Source: Auricularia sp. M13 (lineage: Eukaryota > Basidiomycota > Agaricomycetes > Auriculariales > Auriculariaceae). From it: 64,000 bases of DNA. Below are positions 54,778 through 64,000 of this stretch, one piece after another. Each line of letters starts with the position of its first letter. Within the stretch, counting starts at the first letter, position 1. Position numbers and translations under genes: made by a program. A model generated the notes under the pieces. It ran no database searches and had not been told where the DNA came from. It saw nothing but the letters and a program-made list of their open reading frames with translations. The DNA is taken from positions 1,736,001 through 1,800,000 of the forward strand of contig CM073199.1 in NCBI GenBank assembly GCA_037042915.1, given 5' to 3'.

Positions 54778-56628
54778 TCATTTTTCGCCATCTGCGAAAG
54801 CATAACCATCCGTGACCTTATGCCACAGAGCTCTACAGTCGACGCGCGCATCGAGCCGCGCAGCCAACAAGAATGCGCCGCTGAGTTTCCTTTCATTCAC
54901 AGTCAGCTAGAACCGACATCTGGATGACCAATGGAGGACTGCAAGCGCACCTGTTCAGGCTGAGCGTCTCGCGCGGCGGGGGTGCGAGCCGCCGCTGGAG
55001 CATCGTGGGGATGTACGAGCGAATCTCGGCGGCGATGTCGGGCCAGGTCCCGTCCTCGCGCGCGAAGGAGAACCCGTTGGGCGCGCGGAAGGGCTCGCCG
55101 AGGAGGATCATGGAGCGGATGTGGGCGGCACGCATGACCTGCAGCAGGCAGTCAGCACCAAAGGGAAAGCAAATATGCAAAATGAAAATCACCTCGTCCT
55201 CGCCGCCCGTCAGGTAGCCAAGCCGAACGCTCAGTCGCACGCACTCGTCTTCGTCCTGCGCGATGGCAGCGCGCAGGAGCCGGAGCCAGTCGTCGATGAA
55301 CGGCCGCCCGTAGTCGCGCGTCGCGCCGAAGTCGACCAGGCCGAGCTCCCGCGTAGACGCGTTGTAGAGGAAGTTGGTCCAGTTTGGGTCGGTCTGCATC
55401 GCGCGGAAGACGAAGAGCTCGTGCAGACATAGGGAAATCACCGTGGTTGCAATCTTCAAAAGAATTAAGAGGTGTATCAGCACAGCGGCGAAAGGAAGAT
55501 AAAGACGAAGGGCGAAACGACGTACGCGGTCCTTCTCCTCTTGCGGCAGCCGTTGCGCAGTTTCTCCGCCGACACTGACTCCATCCACAAACTCCATAAC
55601 GAGCACGCGCTTGGTGCTCCCCTCCCAGACCCAGGGCACGACGACCTTCAGCGCACTGCCGCCGACATCCGCGCCCTCCTCCATCGTCCACCGTCGAAAT
55701 CTGCGCGCCCACTCCGCTTCACGCAGGTAATCGCACTCCTCCTCCAGCTCCTGACCAAGGATGCGCAGATTGCGCTCAAGAAAGAGCCCGCGCGGCAGCA
55801 GGCGCGCGGCGGGCAGCAGCAGGCCGATGGCTGCGAGGTCCGCGCCGATGCTCTTCGCGACGTTGGGAAACTGGATCTTGACGGCGACCTTCTGTCCGGA
55901 GGCGCGCAGGACGGCGGTGTGTACCTGGCCGATGGACGCGCTGGCGAATGGAATGCGGTCGAAGGAGGAGAAATGCTGCTGCCAGTCTGCGCCTAGGTCT
56001 TCGCGCATTACTTGCTGGCAAAGAGCGTGTGCGTGAATAAAGGCCGTGAATGTTGCATGCTGTGATATGATGTACCTCCATTTGCCAGTTGGGCATGTAA
56101 TGCGCTCTGTCCTGCACGCGGCGGAAGATGCGTTCAACCTCGGGTGGTAATACGTGCGCGTCTGGAGGTCGCGTAAATGGCTAGATGAAAGTGGAAGAGG
56201 AACGCTGTGACGCGCCTTGTATGGAAAGAAACTGGCCGAGCTTGAGTGCCGCGCCGCGCATTTGCGAGAGCTTTTCGACGAGGCGGTTGACATTGGCTTC
56301 CGTCAGCAGCAGCCCAGGCGCGGCTTGCTGACTGGATGAAGCAGAGGGGCCAGCAGAGGTGTTGCGCCGCACGAATTCGGCAGCCACGCCGCCAGCAAGA
56401 GATGCCGCCAGGTCTACGTGATATCTCGATGAATACGACTTGCGAGCAACGGCTGAGCAGGAGCGACTGACTTCCATAATGAAATAGGCGGCCAATATTC
56501 GACGAAGGTATTTGGGAAGCAGTCATGTGCGGGCGTGGACTGGGGCTTGGGGTGCTAGAAGCTCTTGTCGCGTGAGCGAAGTGGTTGGTTAACACGTAAA
56601 GGCCTACAAGAAGCATCAAGTTTCTCAT
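54778..56628 (-). CDS. COQ8: Atypical kinase COQ8 (ABC1/ADCK family)
   Basis: The minus-strand gene carries every mark of the ABC1/UbiB atypical kinases: the KxGQ motif in RGAALKLGQFLSIQ, the Ala-rich loop in FASASIGQVH, the ATP-site Lys in KVAVKIQFP, the acidic EEECDYLREA, the catalytic-loop-like DPNWTNFLYN and LVDFGATRDYG. COQ8 acts in mitochondria as an ATPase that holds together the coenzyme Q biosynthesis complex. Spliced segments join as GRLFHYGNLAASLAGGV and as SIQDAHVLPPEVERIFRRV. The latter requires a GC-AG intron (56215-56162). The last exon ends KVTDGYAFADGEK. The N-terminus is uncertain; ATG 56628 or an upstream exon could supply the mitochondrial presequence. Confidence 0.9.
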
Positions 56629-57224
56629 TGTTGGAACCAGATCCTGAGCCAGAGCGTGAGCTAAAAAGTCGTATGGTCGTCGAGAGTCGACAGGGTCGCC
56701 GAAGGGCGACAAGCATGTCGCGTGTGCGGTGACGGGTTAGCTGAGTTTCAATGTCGTGTTGTCATTCTCCGAGTCCCAATTTATGCTTGACATCTCTTTC
56801 CTTCAATCTCGAGTCGAATCCTATCTACTATGCACTTTCAGAGTGTGCATAATAATCCTCTGCAACTCAGAGTTCGTCAAAATGAATGTATAAAAAGTAC
56901 CGATCCCTGCTCTTTTCCTTGATGCATGACAGTCAGAGTCCAATAAATAGATGCGACCTGAGCTCAGTTCACCTGTAATACATCTGGTTACGCCACAAGG
57001 ACACACCGTACCAAGGGGCCACATCAAATCACGTGCAGCACGTGATCAGACCGGTTCATCTTCCTGTATATCCACCAAGTCTTGCTCCATTCTTTTCCAG
57101 AGCATATCTGCTTATGAATTTTGCCTCATTGACTCTAATAGGTGGCTCAGTCGGCGGCGGGGACAGTTCATATACTTAGCCGGCCCGCAAATGGCGGAGA
57201 CAGGCGCTTCTTGCTCTGCTTGCA

Positions 57225-58424
57225 ATGACGCCAGGAGCTCGTTGCGTGGCTATCGTGGGCGGCACAGGCTTTCTGGGTCAGGAAAACCACCGTTCAACTA
57301 TCCTAGTACTCAATCCAATGCACAGGGCGTCACATAGTCGCGCACTTGCGCTCAGCCAAAGGCCCCTATACCATCCGCGTGGGCACGCGCAACCCGGCTC
57401 GCGCGAGAACCGTGCACGGCGAGCAGGACCAACTGCAGCTAGTCCAGGCGGACGTGACGCAGCCGGACACGCTGGCGCGCGCGTTCAGCGGCGCGGATGT
57501 CGTCGTGTCGCTCGCGGGCTACCTGCAGGCGTCCGACGTCCAGTTCGACCTCGTCCAGCGCCGCGGCGCGGGCAACGTCGCTGCCGCCGCGCGCAACGCC
57601 GGCGCCGCGCTCGTGCACGTCAGTGCCATTGGCGCGGACGCGCAGAGCGGCGTGACGTACTGGAGAACGAAGGCGCTCGGCGAGCTCGAGGTGCTGAAAG
57701 AGCTCCCGCAGGCGACGATCGTACGGCCCAGCCTCGTCTTTGGCCCTGGAGATGAGTTTTTTGGAGTGCGTACCATTTTTTGTAGCCCGAAATCATTCTC
57801 GCTGAAGGTATGAAACGTATCATAGCGCTTCGCCAAGTTGGCTAAAGTGATGCCATTCCTTCCCGTCTTCGAAGGAGGAACGAGTCGATTCCAACCGGTA
57901 TACGTCGGCGACATCGCTCGATTCGTCGAACTTTGCTCTCGTGGGTCACCCGAAATCATGACCGCGGTAACGGGCAAAATCGTCGAAGCAGGCGGTCCTG
58001 AAGGCAAGTAACAGTTAGTGTCAACCAGAGGTCCGGCTCTCATTCTCCCACGTCGACAGTGTTCACATATCGAGAGCTCATGGAGCTCGTTCTCAAGTAC
58101 AGCAACCGCCGCCGTCCCATCCTCTCGCTCCCTTCAGCTATCGGAAAGTTTCAAGCGTTTTTCTTGGAACGACTACCTCCCAATTTGTTTTCCCTTACAC
58201 GAGATCAGGTCCGAGTTGATTTCACGCCCCTGCCCCATTGTCCATGCAACTGACTTCTTTCTTTCATCATACTGTAGATCGAGCAGCTCAAGTACGACAA
58301 CGTCGTGACTGCCGACTCGAGATTTCAGCCCCAGTGTCTCGAGTTCGACGACTTCCTCATACGTTTCTCCGAGAACCCGAAGCTCACGTCCGTGCATGAG
58401 ATCCTGCCCCAGTACCTTCGATAG
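57225..58424 (+). CDS. NDUFA9/Coq11-like atypical short-chain dehydrogenase
   Basis: Five exons (57225-57276, 57326-57765, 57826-58003, 58060-58208, 58278-58424) give 321 aa. The Rossmann start VAIVGGTGFLGRHIVAHL binds NAD(P). The rest follows the atypical SDR layout of complex I subunit NDUFA9 and of yeast Coq11: DVVVSLAGYLQ, LVHVSAIGADAQSGVTYWRT, ATIVRPSLVFGPGDEFF, FQPVYVGDIARFVELC and FTYRELMELVLKYSN. The active-site YxxxK is replaced by YWRTK, so reductase activity is doubtful. Intron 3 (58004-58059) is GC-AG. I cannot separate NDUFA9 from Coq11 by eye; the divergent neighbour COQ8 gently favours a coenzyme Q role, and the length (NDUFA9 is usually longer) agrees. Confidence 0.8.
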
Positions 58425-59104
58425 CCGCGTGCTTTATTCCTGCTTTCTGGTTCTTACAGTGTACGCTGTACTTGTTCAAATGTGTTATATGCCACTCTGA
58501 AGATGCAATACTTGATAGAATTCGTCGCAAACGGTCTGGATCCTCTTGTGAGCATCATCCGAGTCGTGGTGCCACCGTGGTACCGCCGTTGCCGGTCGCC
58601 CATTCACGCAGTGGCAGTGTCTCCAGCGACGGGCGCAACGTTTGACATTGGGCACGGTCTTGAACGCAGATGGCTTCAGCCCCCCTGCAACGGAGCCCGC
58701 GGCAAAGAAGCCCGCGTGCTAGTGATCGCAAACCGCGAACCACGGTAGATGCCGCGGCGCTGACACGCGTGAGCCCAACGGTCCATGCGCTTTCCACCAC
58801 GCTCATATCTCAAACCAACACAGAACCGTGAAGAACCGCCTGATCATATTGCTAGCGCGCTCGGCTAGTCGTTCTCACGCCCTGAACACGAAATTACCCG
58901 CACATCGCGCAGATGCACCACGCTTGCGACGACGACACACGTGCTGACAAACGCGGTTGCCTTCCAGACAATACGGGTACGCCATCAATTTTGCCAATCT
59001 CGTCGTTTCATTTAAACACTCATCAACGGTTATCGGTCAGACGTGGTGGGGAGCATTGGATTGGATTGGATTCCGCATGACACACGTAAGGGCTCGCGCT
59101 GGGG

Positions 59105-59110
59105 TATAAA
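59105..59110 (+). promoter_or_regulatory. TATA box of the gene at 59206
   Basis: tataaa lies 96 bp upstream of the ATG at 59206. The stretch 58425-59100 before it holds no supported gene. Confidence 0.55.
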
Positions 59111-59205
59111 GAGGACCTGCGAGCCGCACTGCTGCTGATCCCCATCCCCCGCTTGCCCACTTGCCTTTACTTTTGCCCGTCCTCCCCTCCGTGACATTTC
59201 GCGAG

Positions 59206-60256
59206 CATGCCATCTACCAACCCACGCAACACGTCCAGCAAGGCGGCGGCCAAAGGTCCCACTATCGAGGCCGCTGATCCTACTGCCAACAAGGAAAACG
59301 ATGCTCCCACCAGGCAGGATTCGCAGCTCGCGGCCGGTGGGGCGACGATAACTGTACGTCCTCGACGGAATTGATCTCCGAGTCCCTTGCTCACTTCCCA
59401 TCTTCAGCCGAAGCAGGCCGGCTTCAACGGTGCAAAGGGCGCTGGAGTCAGGACGCGGTGGTTTGCGAACCGCCGGGGTGACCCCCCGCCTGGAGCGGGG
59501 GAAGTCATCGTGCAGCGCATGCCGTTGCCGCCCCCGTCGCCGACGCCGCAGCCAAGGCCAAGGCAACCGAAGCAGCGGGCGCCCCCAGCGCCATCGACAC
59601 ATCCCATGAGGACCCGGGGCTCGCGCGCACCAGCCGCCGCCTCGACAACCGCCGCCCCCACCGGAGGAAACGCAACCGCTGCGGCGCCCTCGACCGTGCC
59701 GATTGCTGTGGCGTCTGCTCCTGCCGTCACACCCGCTGCTCCCGCTGTCACCAGGCGCACTGTCCCTGCCGGTCATCCGAAGGCCAAGGCGGCGACGAAG
59801 GGTCCGAACGGCGCGTCGAGGACGCGAGTTACTGCCGCCGCCGCCGTGCCGGCCGTCGCCCCCGCCGGTGCCAGTACCGTGCTCACTGACGATGCCGCCA
59901 GCGCCGCCCCCACAAGCGCATTTACTTTCACTGCAGCGCCCGCAGGAAACAACAGGGGCGATGTATCCAACACGACGAGCATCACCTCTGCGGACCCACA
60001 GGACCTCGTGCCGTCGTCTGCGTCTGCGGGAGAGACTTCATCGTCCCCGTCCGCAGGCTCAAGTAAAGGCATCCCCACCGGCGCTTTCACCTTTACTGCG
60101 ACGCACGTTGAGGGTAATACGGACGGCGCCTCTGCATCGACGAGCGCAGCCGCCACTACCGCCGCGCCTGCGAATGATGTGAAATCCTGCTTGCTCATTA
60201 GGCTGCCTGCGAGGCCTCCGAGACGGCGCACCCGTTCATCTGCTGCAGCTGCTTGA
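59206..60256 (+). CDS. Disordered Ala/Pro/Thr-rich protein
   Basis: Two exons (59206-59354, 59409-60256) join in frame, giving about 330 aa. Almost the whole protein is low-complexity: Ala, Pro, Thr and Ser dominate, with basic patches. A short repeat, [AT]SAFTFTAAPAGNN and TGAFTFTATHVEGN, occurs twice near the C-terminus. There is no signal peptide or membrane helix. In the middle (about 59520-59700) a second frame has a more host-like codon pattern, so an indel or a missed intron is possible. I recognise no family; a disordered nuclear or stress protein would fit. Confidence 0.5.
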
Positions 60257-60541
60257 TTCCTTTTCTCCAGCGACCCCTTACGACTTTCTAAACCCGAATT
60301 CTCTGTAAAGTATGACGGACACATGATCAGACTGTCTATGTAGATATTCTGGTAGCAGCAGGATGGCGTAGCCAATGCATTTTCGGATCGTTTATCTTCT
60401 CATATCGACTGCATGATGCTTCGCTGCAACTGGACTCATGTGAAGAAACTGGCAAGGTGTTCATTGGCGAGTTGATTACAGTATACAGGATGTCCATGAG
60501 GTCGTGAGGTCGTGTATGTAGGCAAGCTCCCAATTCTCTCT
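60257..60541. other. Intergenic region between convergent genes
   Basis: No gene seen; should contain both 3' ends. Confidence 0.4.
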
Positions 60542-61559
60542 TCACATGACTGTGCACTGAGATTCCTTCTTCATCTTCGCGTATGGGTCGGCGTCGGTCG
60601 CGCCCTTCGGCGGAGACGGGTCGTTCTCGACCTTGGGCGGCGGGCCATCTCCCTGCTTCCCGATCTTCTCGGCCTTCTCACGCGCCTCCGGAGTCGCCTG
60701 GCGCTCGAGTTCGGCGGCGTCAACCTCCTCGACAACGGCCTCTACGCCGTCGAGTGGAACGTCTGGCATGGCCGCAAGGATCTTGGTCAGGCCGAGACTG
60801 GCGAGACGCAGCAGGGCGTCGGCGTGCGGAATGCCCTTGGACGCGGCGAACTTGGTGATGCCGGTGACGACAATGGGGTGCTTGAGTGCCTTGTCGAGGA
60901 TGATGACCACGTCGCGCGAGTTCTTCGTCACCGCCTTCTTGAGCTGTGGCGAGAGCTCCTTGTGCGCATTTAGCTCTTCCTGGACCTTCTCCAGGGACGT
61001 CGTCACGACTAGCAGCGCGTTCTCGCTGTTGAATGCTGCATGAGCGACCCTAGCATTTGAAGAGCGTGGCATACTGCTCACCCCGCAGCCTTGATGACTT
61101 CGGACGCCTTTGCGAGCTCAGTGACGCCAGTCTTGGTCTCTTGCACGCGCTCGTCGATGATGACCACAATATCCTTTGCACTTCAAGTCCAGTTCGCGTC
61201 AACTGTAATAGGCCACAAGTTGGGAGAGCGTACCTCGTGGACACAGCGCGCTGCACGTCGACGGCAGCAGAGCGCAGGTTGTGCGTACCGCGCTTGAACA
61301 TGCTGCCGACTTTCTGGCCGGGGACGACGGCCTCGCCCATGAGCCACAGCGGGCTCATGCCCACCCACGTCTGTGCGTACGCGCTCAGAAAGCGCTTGGC
61401 CGTCCGCCAGTTCTCGCTCGCCGACTTCTGCGAGCCGGCCGTGCTGGGCCGCGACGCCGCCTCTGGACGCAGCTTGGAGCTTGCGTTGGCTATGTCGGGG
61501 TGCTGCGGTGGAGGCGGCGGCGCTGTCGACGTCGTTGGCGGCACCTTGGAATCTGCCAT
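60542..61559 (-). CDS. 310-aa protein with C-terminal CaaX box
   Basis: Three exons (61559-61234, 61180-61082, 61049-60542) give 310 aa. A Pro-rich disordered start (TTSTAPPPPPQHPD) leads into a helical body: WRTAKRFLSAYAQTWVGMSP, DIVVIIDERVQETKTGVTEL, ALLVVTTSLEKVQEELNAHK and KHPIVVTGITKFAASKGIPH. The acidic tail ends KKESQCTVM, a classic CaaX box; the final Met predicts farnesylation and membrane attachment. I do not recognise the helical domain. The second intron would be only 32 bp as drawn, so its acceptor may lie up to 14 bp further on with a compensating change. The lipid anchor and helices hint at a peripheral membrane adaptor. Confidence 0.65.
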
Positions 61560-62093
61560 TGTCAGTGTGGATGTGGTCGAAAAGATGAGGTCATCCGGAC
61601 CCGACCGACCGATATCCGCTTGTGGCGCCGGCGCTTATCTCCGTCTATCTTTGGGTGCCTGCATCGCGGGATCAGAATATGTTCTCTCATGAAACGTGGA
61701 ATGCACGAATGAAGCCTGGCTCTGGAGACGGGTGGGGTTACTGGAAGACTCTCAGAGTGAAAGCGCGCATTGTGGTTCAGTTTTACTTGCATTGGAGTGC
61801 TGCGTCCCCCCAACCCCCAGATTATGAACGACCTTTAGGCTGTTTCAAAAATCAAAATAGGGTTCTGGTCATGGTTACATCCAGGAACACGAGTAATTAC
61901 AGAGACGGTCCGGTATATCACGCCAAGTACACAGACTGTGTTAAGAAGCATTCCTGGGCAACCGAATCAAGAGCTTCAGGATGCTCCGGGTCGGCACCTC
62001 TTGGGCATCTCGCGAATGACACGCTCTGACTGAGACGCCTGCGTATCCACAGAAGCAGCTTCGGTCTCCGAGCCCGCATCGTCAGAGTCCTCG

Positions 62094-62896
62094 CTAGTAT
62101 CGGCCGCGTATTAGTACTAGGGCCTCAGACGCCACAGATCGACCAAGCGCACGACGCGGCAACTGTCTGATAACGCGCTGATGCTGAGCCGCCTGCAGGG
62201 CATCTGCAGCATCTAACAGCATCTTGACTTGAGCACTGCCGGAGTCGCTGATAGTGGTGGTCGCAGAGGCGGGTGCCACAGACGTCGCACACGGGCCAGG
62301 CAGGAGATCCGCTGGAACAATGGAGTGTTCTGGCTCGTGCGACCCGCTATCCTCGGCTTCGGCAGCGAGCAGCGCGTCAAGCAGGTCCACGACAGTAAAA
62401 GCTTCTGCAGTGGACTGAACAATGCTGTCCGTGGCACCGTGTTGGGGAGTTTGAGCCGAAGACACGGTGTCGGTGTAGGAGACGCCGGTGATCCTTGCTG
62501 TAGTGGACAAGACCTCTGCGTCAAGAAAGGGCGCAAAGGGGGTGCGCTTCGGTTTGAGAGGCTGAGGACGCGCTGCAATGAGAGCCCCTGGCTCTCCATC
62601 GGGTTTCTTTTTCCTCTCACGGTTGGTCCACCAGGTCACCTTGCTACTTTTTGGGGCATTTCTTCCCAGATTACCGGTCTGTTTATGCGTGAGTGTGCGT
62701 GTAGGGGCGAGAAATGAGCAAGCTTGCACACATCGAGCTCCTCGGCGGCCGTTGGCTCGCCAGAGTCACTAAACGGCGACGAGTTTTGTGCCCTCTCACG
62801 CGCATCGTAGCCCGCAACGACAGGAGTTGCTGCTGTCCGTGCATTACCGAGGAGCTCGTCGGTTCTGGGTGGCTCGGTATCCTGCTCTGAAGCCAT
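62094..62896 (-). CDS. Unknown acidic, disordered protein
   Basis: Two exons on the minus strand: ATG 62896 to about 62733 (MASEQDTEPPRTDELLG and on), then from about 62640 (VTWWTNRERKKKPDGEP) to the stop at 62094. The product of about 235 aa is rich in Ser, Ala and acids and ends near HQRVIRQLPRRALGRS. Just past the stop the same strand reads SERVIREMPKRCRPG in open frame, a near copy of that ending, so an extra exon or a tail duplication exists. A TATA box (tataaag, 62980-62974 on the minus strand) lies about 80 bp upstream. Function unknown; probably nuclear. Confidence 0.55.
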
Positions 62897-63277
62897 GTGC
62901 GAGGTCGCCAATGAATGAATGGACGAGTGTGGAGGCCAGGAGATGGTGATGAGGTACAGGAAGGACGACCACCCTTTATACCTCGCCGATTCTAGTGATT
63001 TTTTCTCCACCACGCCCGATATTTGCAGGGGGTGGCACCTGTACAGCTTCGCTGGGAGCGGATAATCTCAATTTGGGGCATGAGACCAACTATCTGGAGA
63101 TGATAGCAGGATCCTCAAGGCCGCTAAGGAAGAGATTGTGCGTCTTTCGTACTTACACAGAAGTGCGTGGGTCAGATGCCACCGCGAAGCGCCGGAGGGC
63201 CGGCGGCGTGGGCCGTGGTTCGCCGTCTCTCGGCACGCGCTCTTCTTTCCGCTCCCATTCGCCGTCGCTTGCACGCC

Positions 63278-64000
63278 ATGGAGCCCGTTGCAGGCAACTA
63301 CAGTCATCTGCGCGCAGAGGCGCTCTACAACGTCACTGGACGCGTCGCGCTCGTCACGGGCGGCGGCACCGGAATGTACGTTGTCTGGATCGTGTGCGTG
63401 CTGTGGCTGATCAGGCTGACTGCCCGCCGCCAGCGGGCTCATGATCGCGCAGGGCCTGGCTATCAACGGCGCGCGCGTGTACATCGCCGGGCGGCGCAAG
63501 GACGTGCTGGAGCGTGCCATCGTCGACGTCGGCAAGGGCCCGGGCGAGCTCATCCCGTACGTGTGGCATACAATTCTGCTATTGTGGACTGATCAACCCG
63601 CTTGCTCTCAGGCTCGTACTCGATGTGACAGACAAGGCCAGTATCACCAACGCCGTCAACGAGATCGAGGCGCGCGAGGGCCGCCTGCACATCCTCGTCA
63701 ACAAGTGCGCGCTGTCGTCCGAGACGCGCCCGTCCCGCTGACATGACGTCGTGCCTCGTGTTCTCAGCGCCGGACAGACAGGACCCGTCTCCGAGTTCTT
63801 CGAAAAACCGACTTCGGACCCTCCCCAGCTTGGCCCGAAGCTCTTCGAGAATGAAACATTCGAGCAATGGGGGCAGTTGTTCCAAGTCAACGTCTTCTCC
63901 GCGTTCTTCGTGACCACCGCGTTTCTCGCATTGCTGGACAAGGGCTCGGACGACGGTGTCAGTTCTGGATACTCGAGCGTCGTGATCAACGTCAGCTCCA
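63278..64000 (+). CDS. Short-chain dehydrogenase/reductase, partial at window end
   Basis: Four exons are visible (63278-63375, 63434-63556, 63612-63704, 63768-64000, continuing beyond the window). Spliced together they give a classical SDR: VTGRVALVTGGGTGIGLMIA with the TGxxxGIG cofactor loop, ARVYIAGRRKDVLERA, LVLDVTDKASI, ILVNNAGQTGPV with the NNAG motif, and the start of the catalytic strand VVINVSS. The active-site YxxxK lies beyond the window. An Arg in AGRRKDVL suggests NADPH preference. The combination resembles fungal reductases often labelled RhlG-like, but the substrate cannot be told from the sequence. Confidence 0.88.

Noticed and set aside
55472-56036. Open frames antisense to COQ8
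   Set aside because: They lie wholly opposite exons with strong kinase motifs and have no domain.

Overview
The window is nuclear DNA of a filamentous basidiomycete, most likely an Agaricomycete. Introns are dense and mostly 45-70 bp long. One open KDZ/Ulp1 transposon gene, expanded F-box and nucleotidyltransferase-like families of agaricomycete type, and several housekeeping genes all fit this. I cannot place the species. All names come from reading motifs by eye; no search was run.

Layout. 1-2,650: no recognised gene; a 300-bp inverted repeat with a third decayed copy, and a tRNA-like Pol III promoter. 3,007-7,744: an intact 13-exon KDZ transposase fused to an Ulp1 SUMO protease. 7,870-10,945: an array of 14-16 bp palindromes running up to a 5'-truncated Pif1-type helicase (to 12,122). 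12,522-27,885: an island of lineage-specific genes. It holds two nucleotidyltransferase-fold genes (one fused to an F-box and lacking acidic residues), two small proteins ending near a W-x-GDVLV motif, an unknown 394-aa protein, and five intact tandem paralogues (here the PITIW/GDLVLVE family) with a shared phase-2 intron.

28,259-35,120: housekeeping block with the K11-chain ubiquitin E2 UBE2S and the Pol III second-largest subunit RPC2, separated by a damaged F-box/LRR gene and a remnant of a second copy. 35,775-39,684: a near-perfect 3.9-kb palindrome that duplicates a membrane-protein gene. 40,520-44,982: a coiled-coil protein, then DUS4 and SRP9 head to head with 77 bp between start codons. 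45,365-46,711: a hAT-like non-autonomous element with an 8-bp target duplication. 46,911-52,264: a predicted mitochondrial protein, a 42-aa secreted peptide, a small gene sharing an exon with the gene at 41-42 kb, and the phospholipid methyltransferase OPI3.

52,788-64,000: a decayed ferric reductase; COQ8 divergent from an NDUFA9/Coq11-like SDR gene (both with an apparent GC-AG intron); a disordered protein; a CaaX-box protein; a disordered acidic protein; and a short-chain dehydrogenase that runs off the right end.

The best candidates for something undescribed are the five-member tandem family with the neighbouring nucleotidyltransferase-fold/F-box genes, and the palindrome array beside the KDZ-Ulp1 transposon gene.
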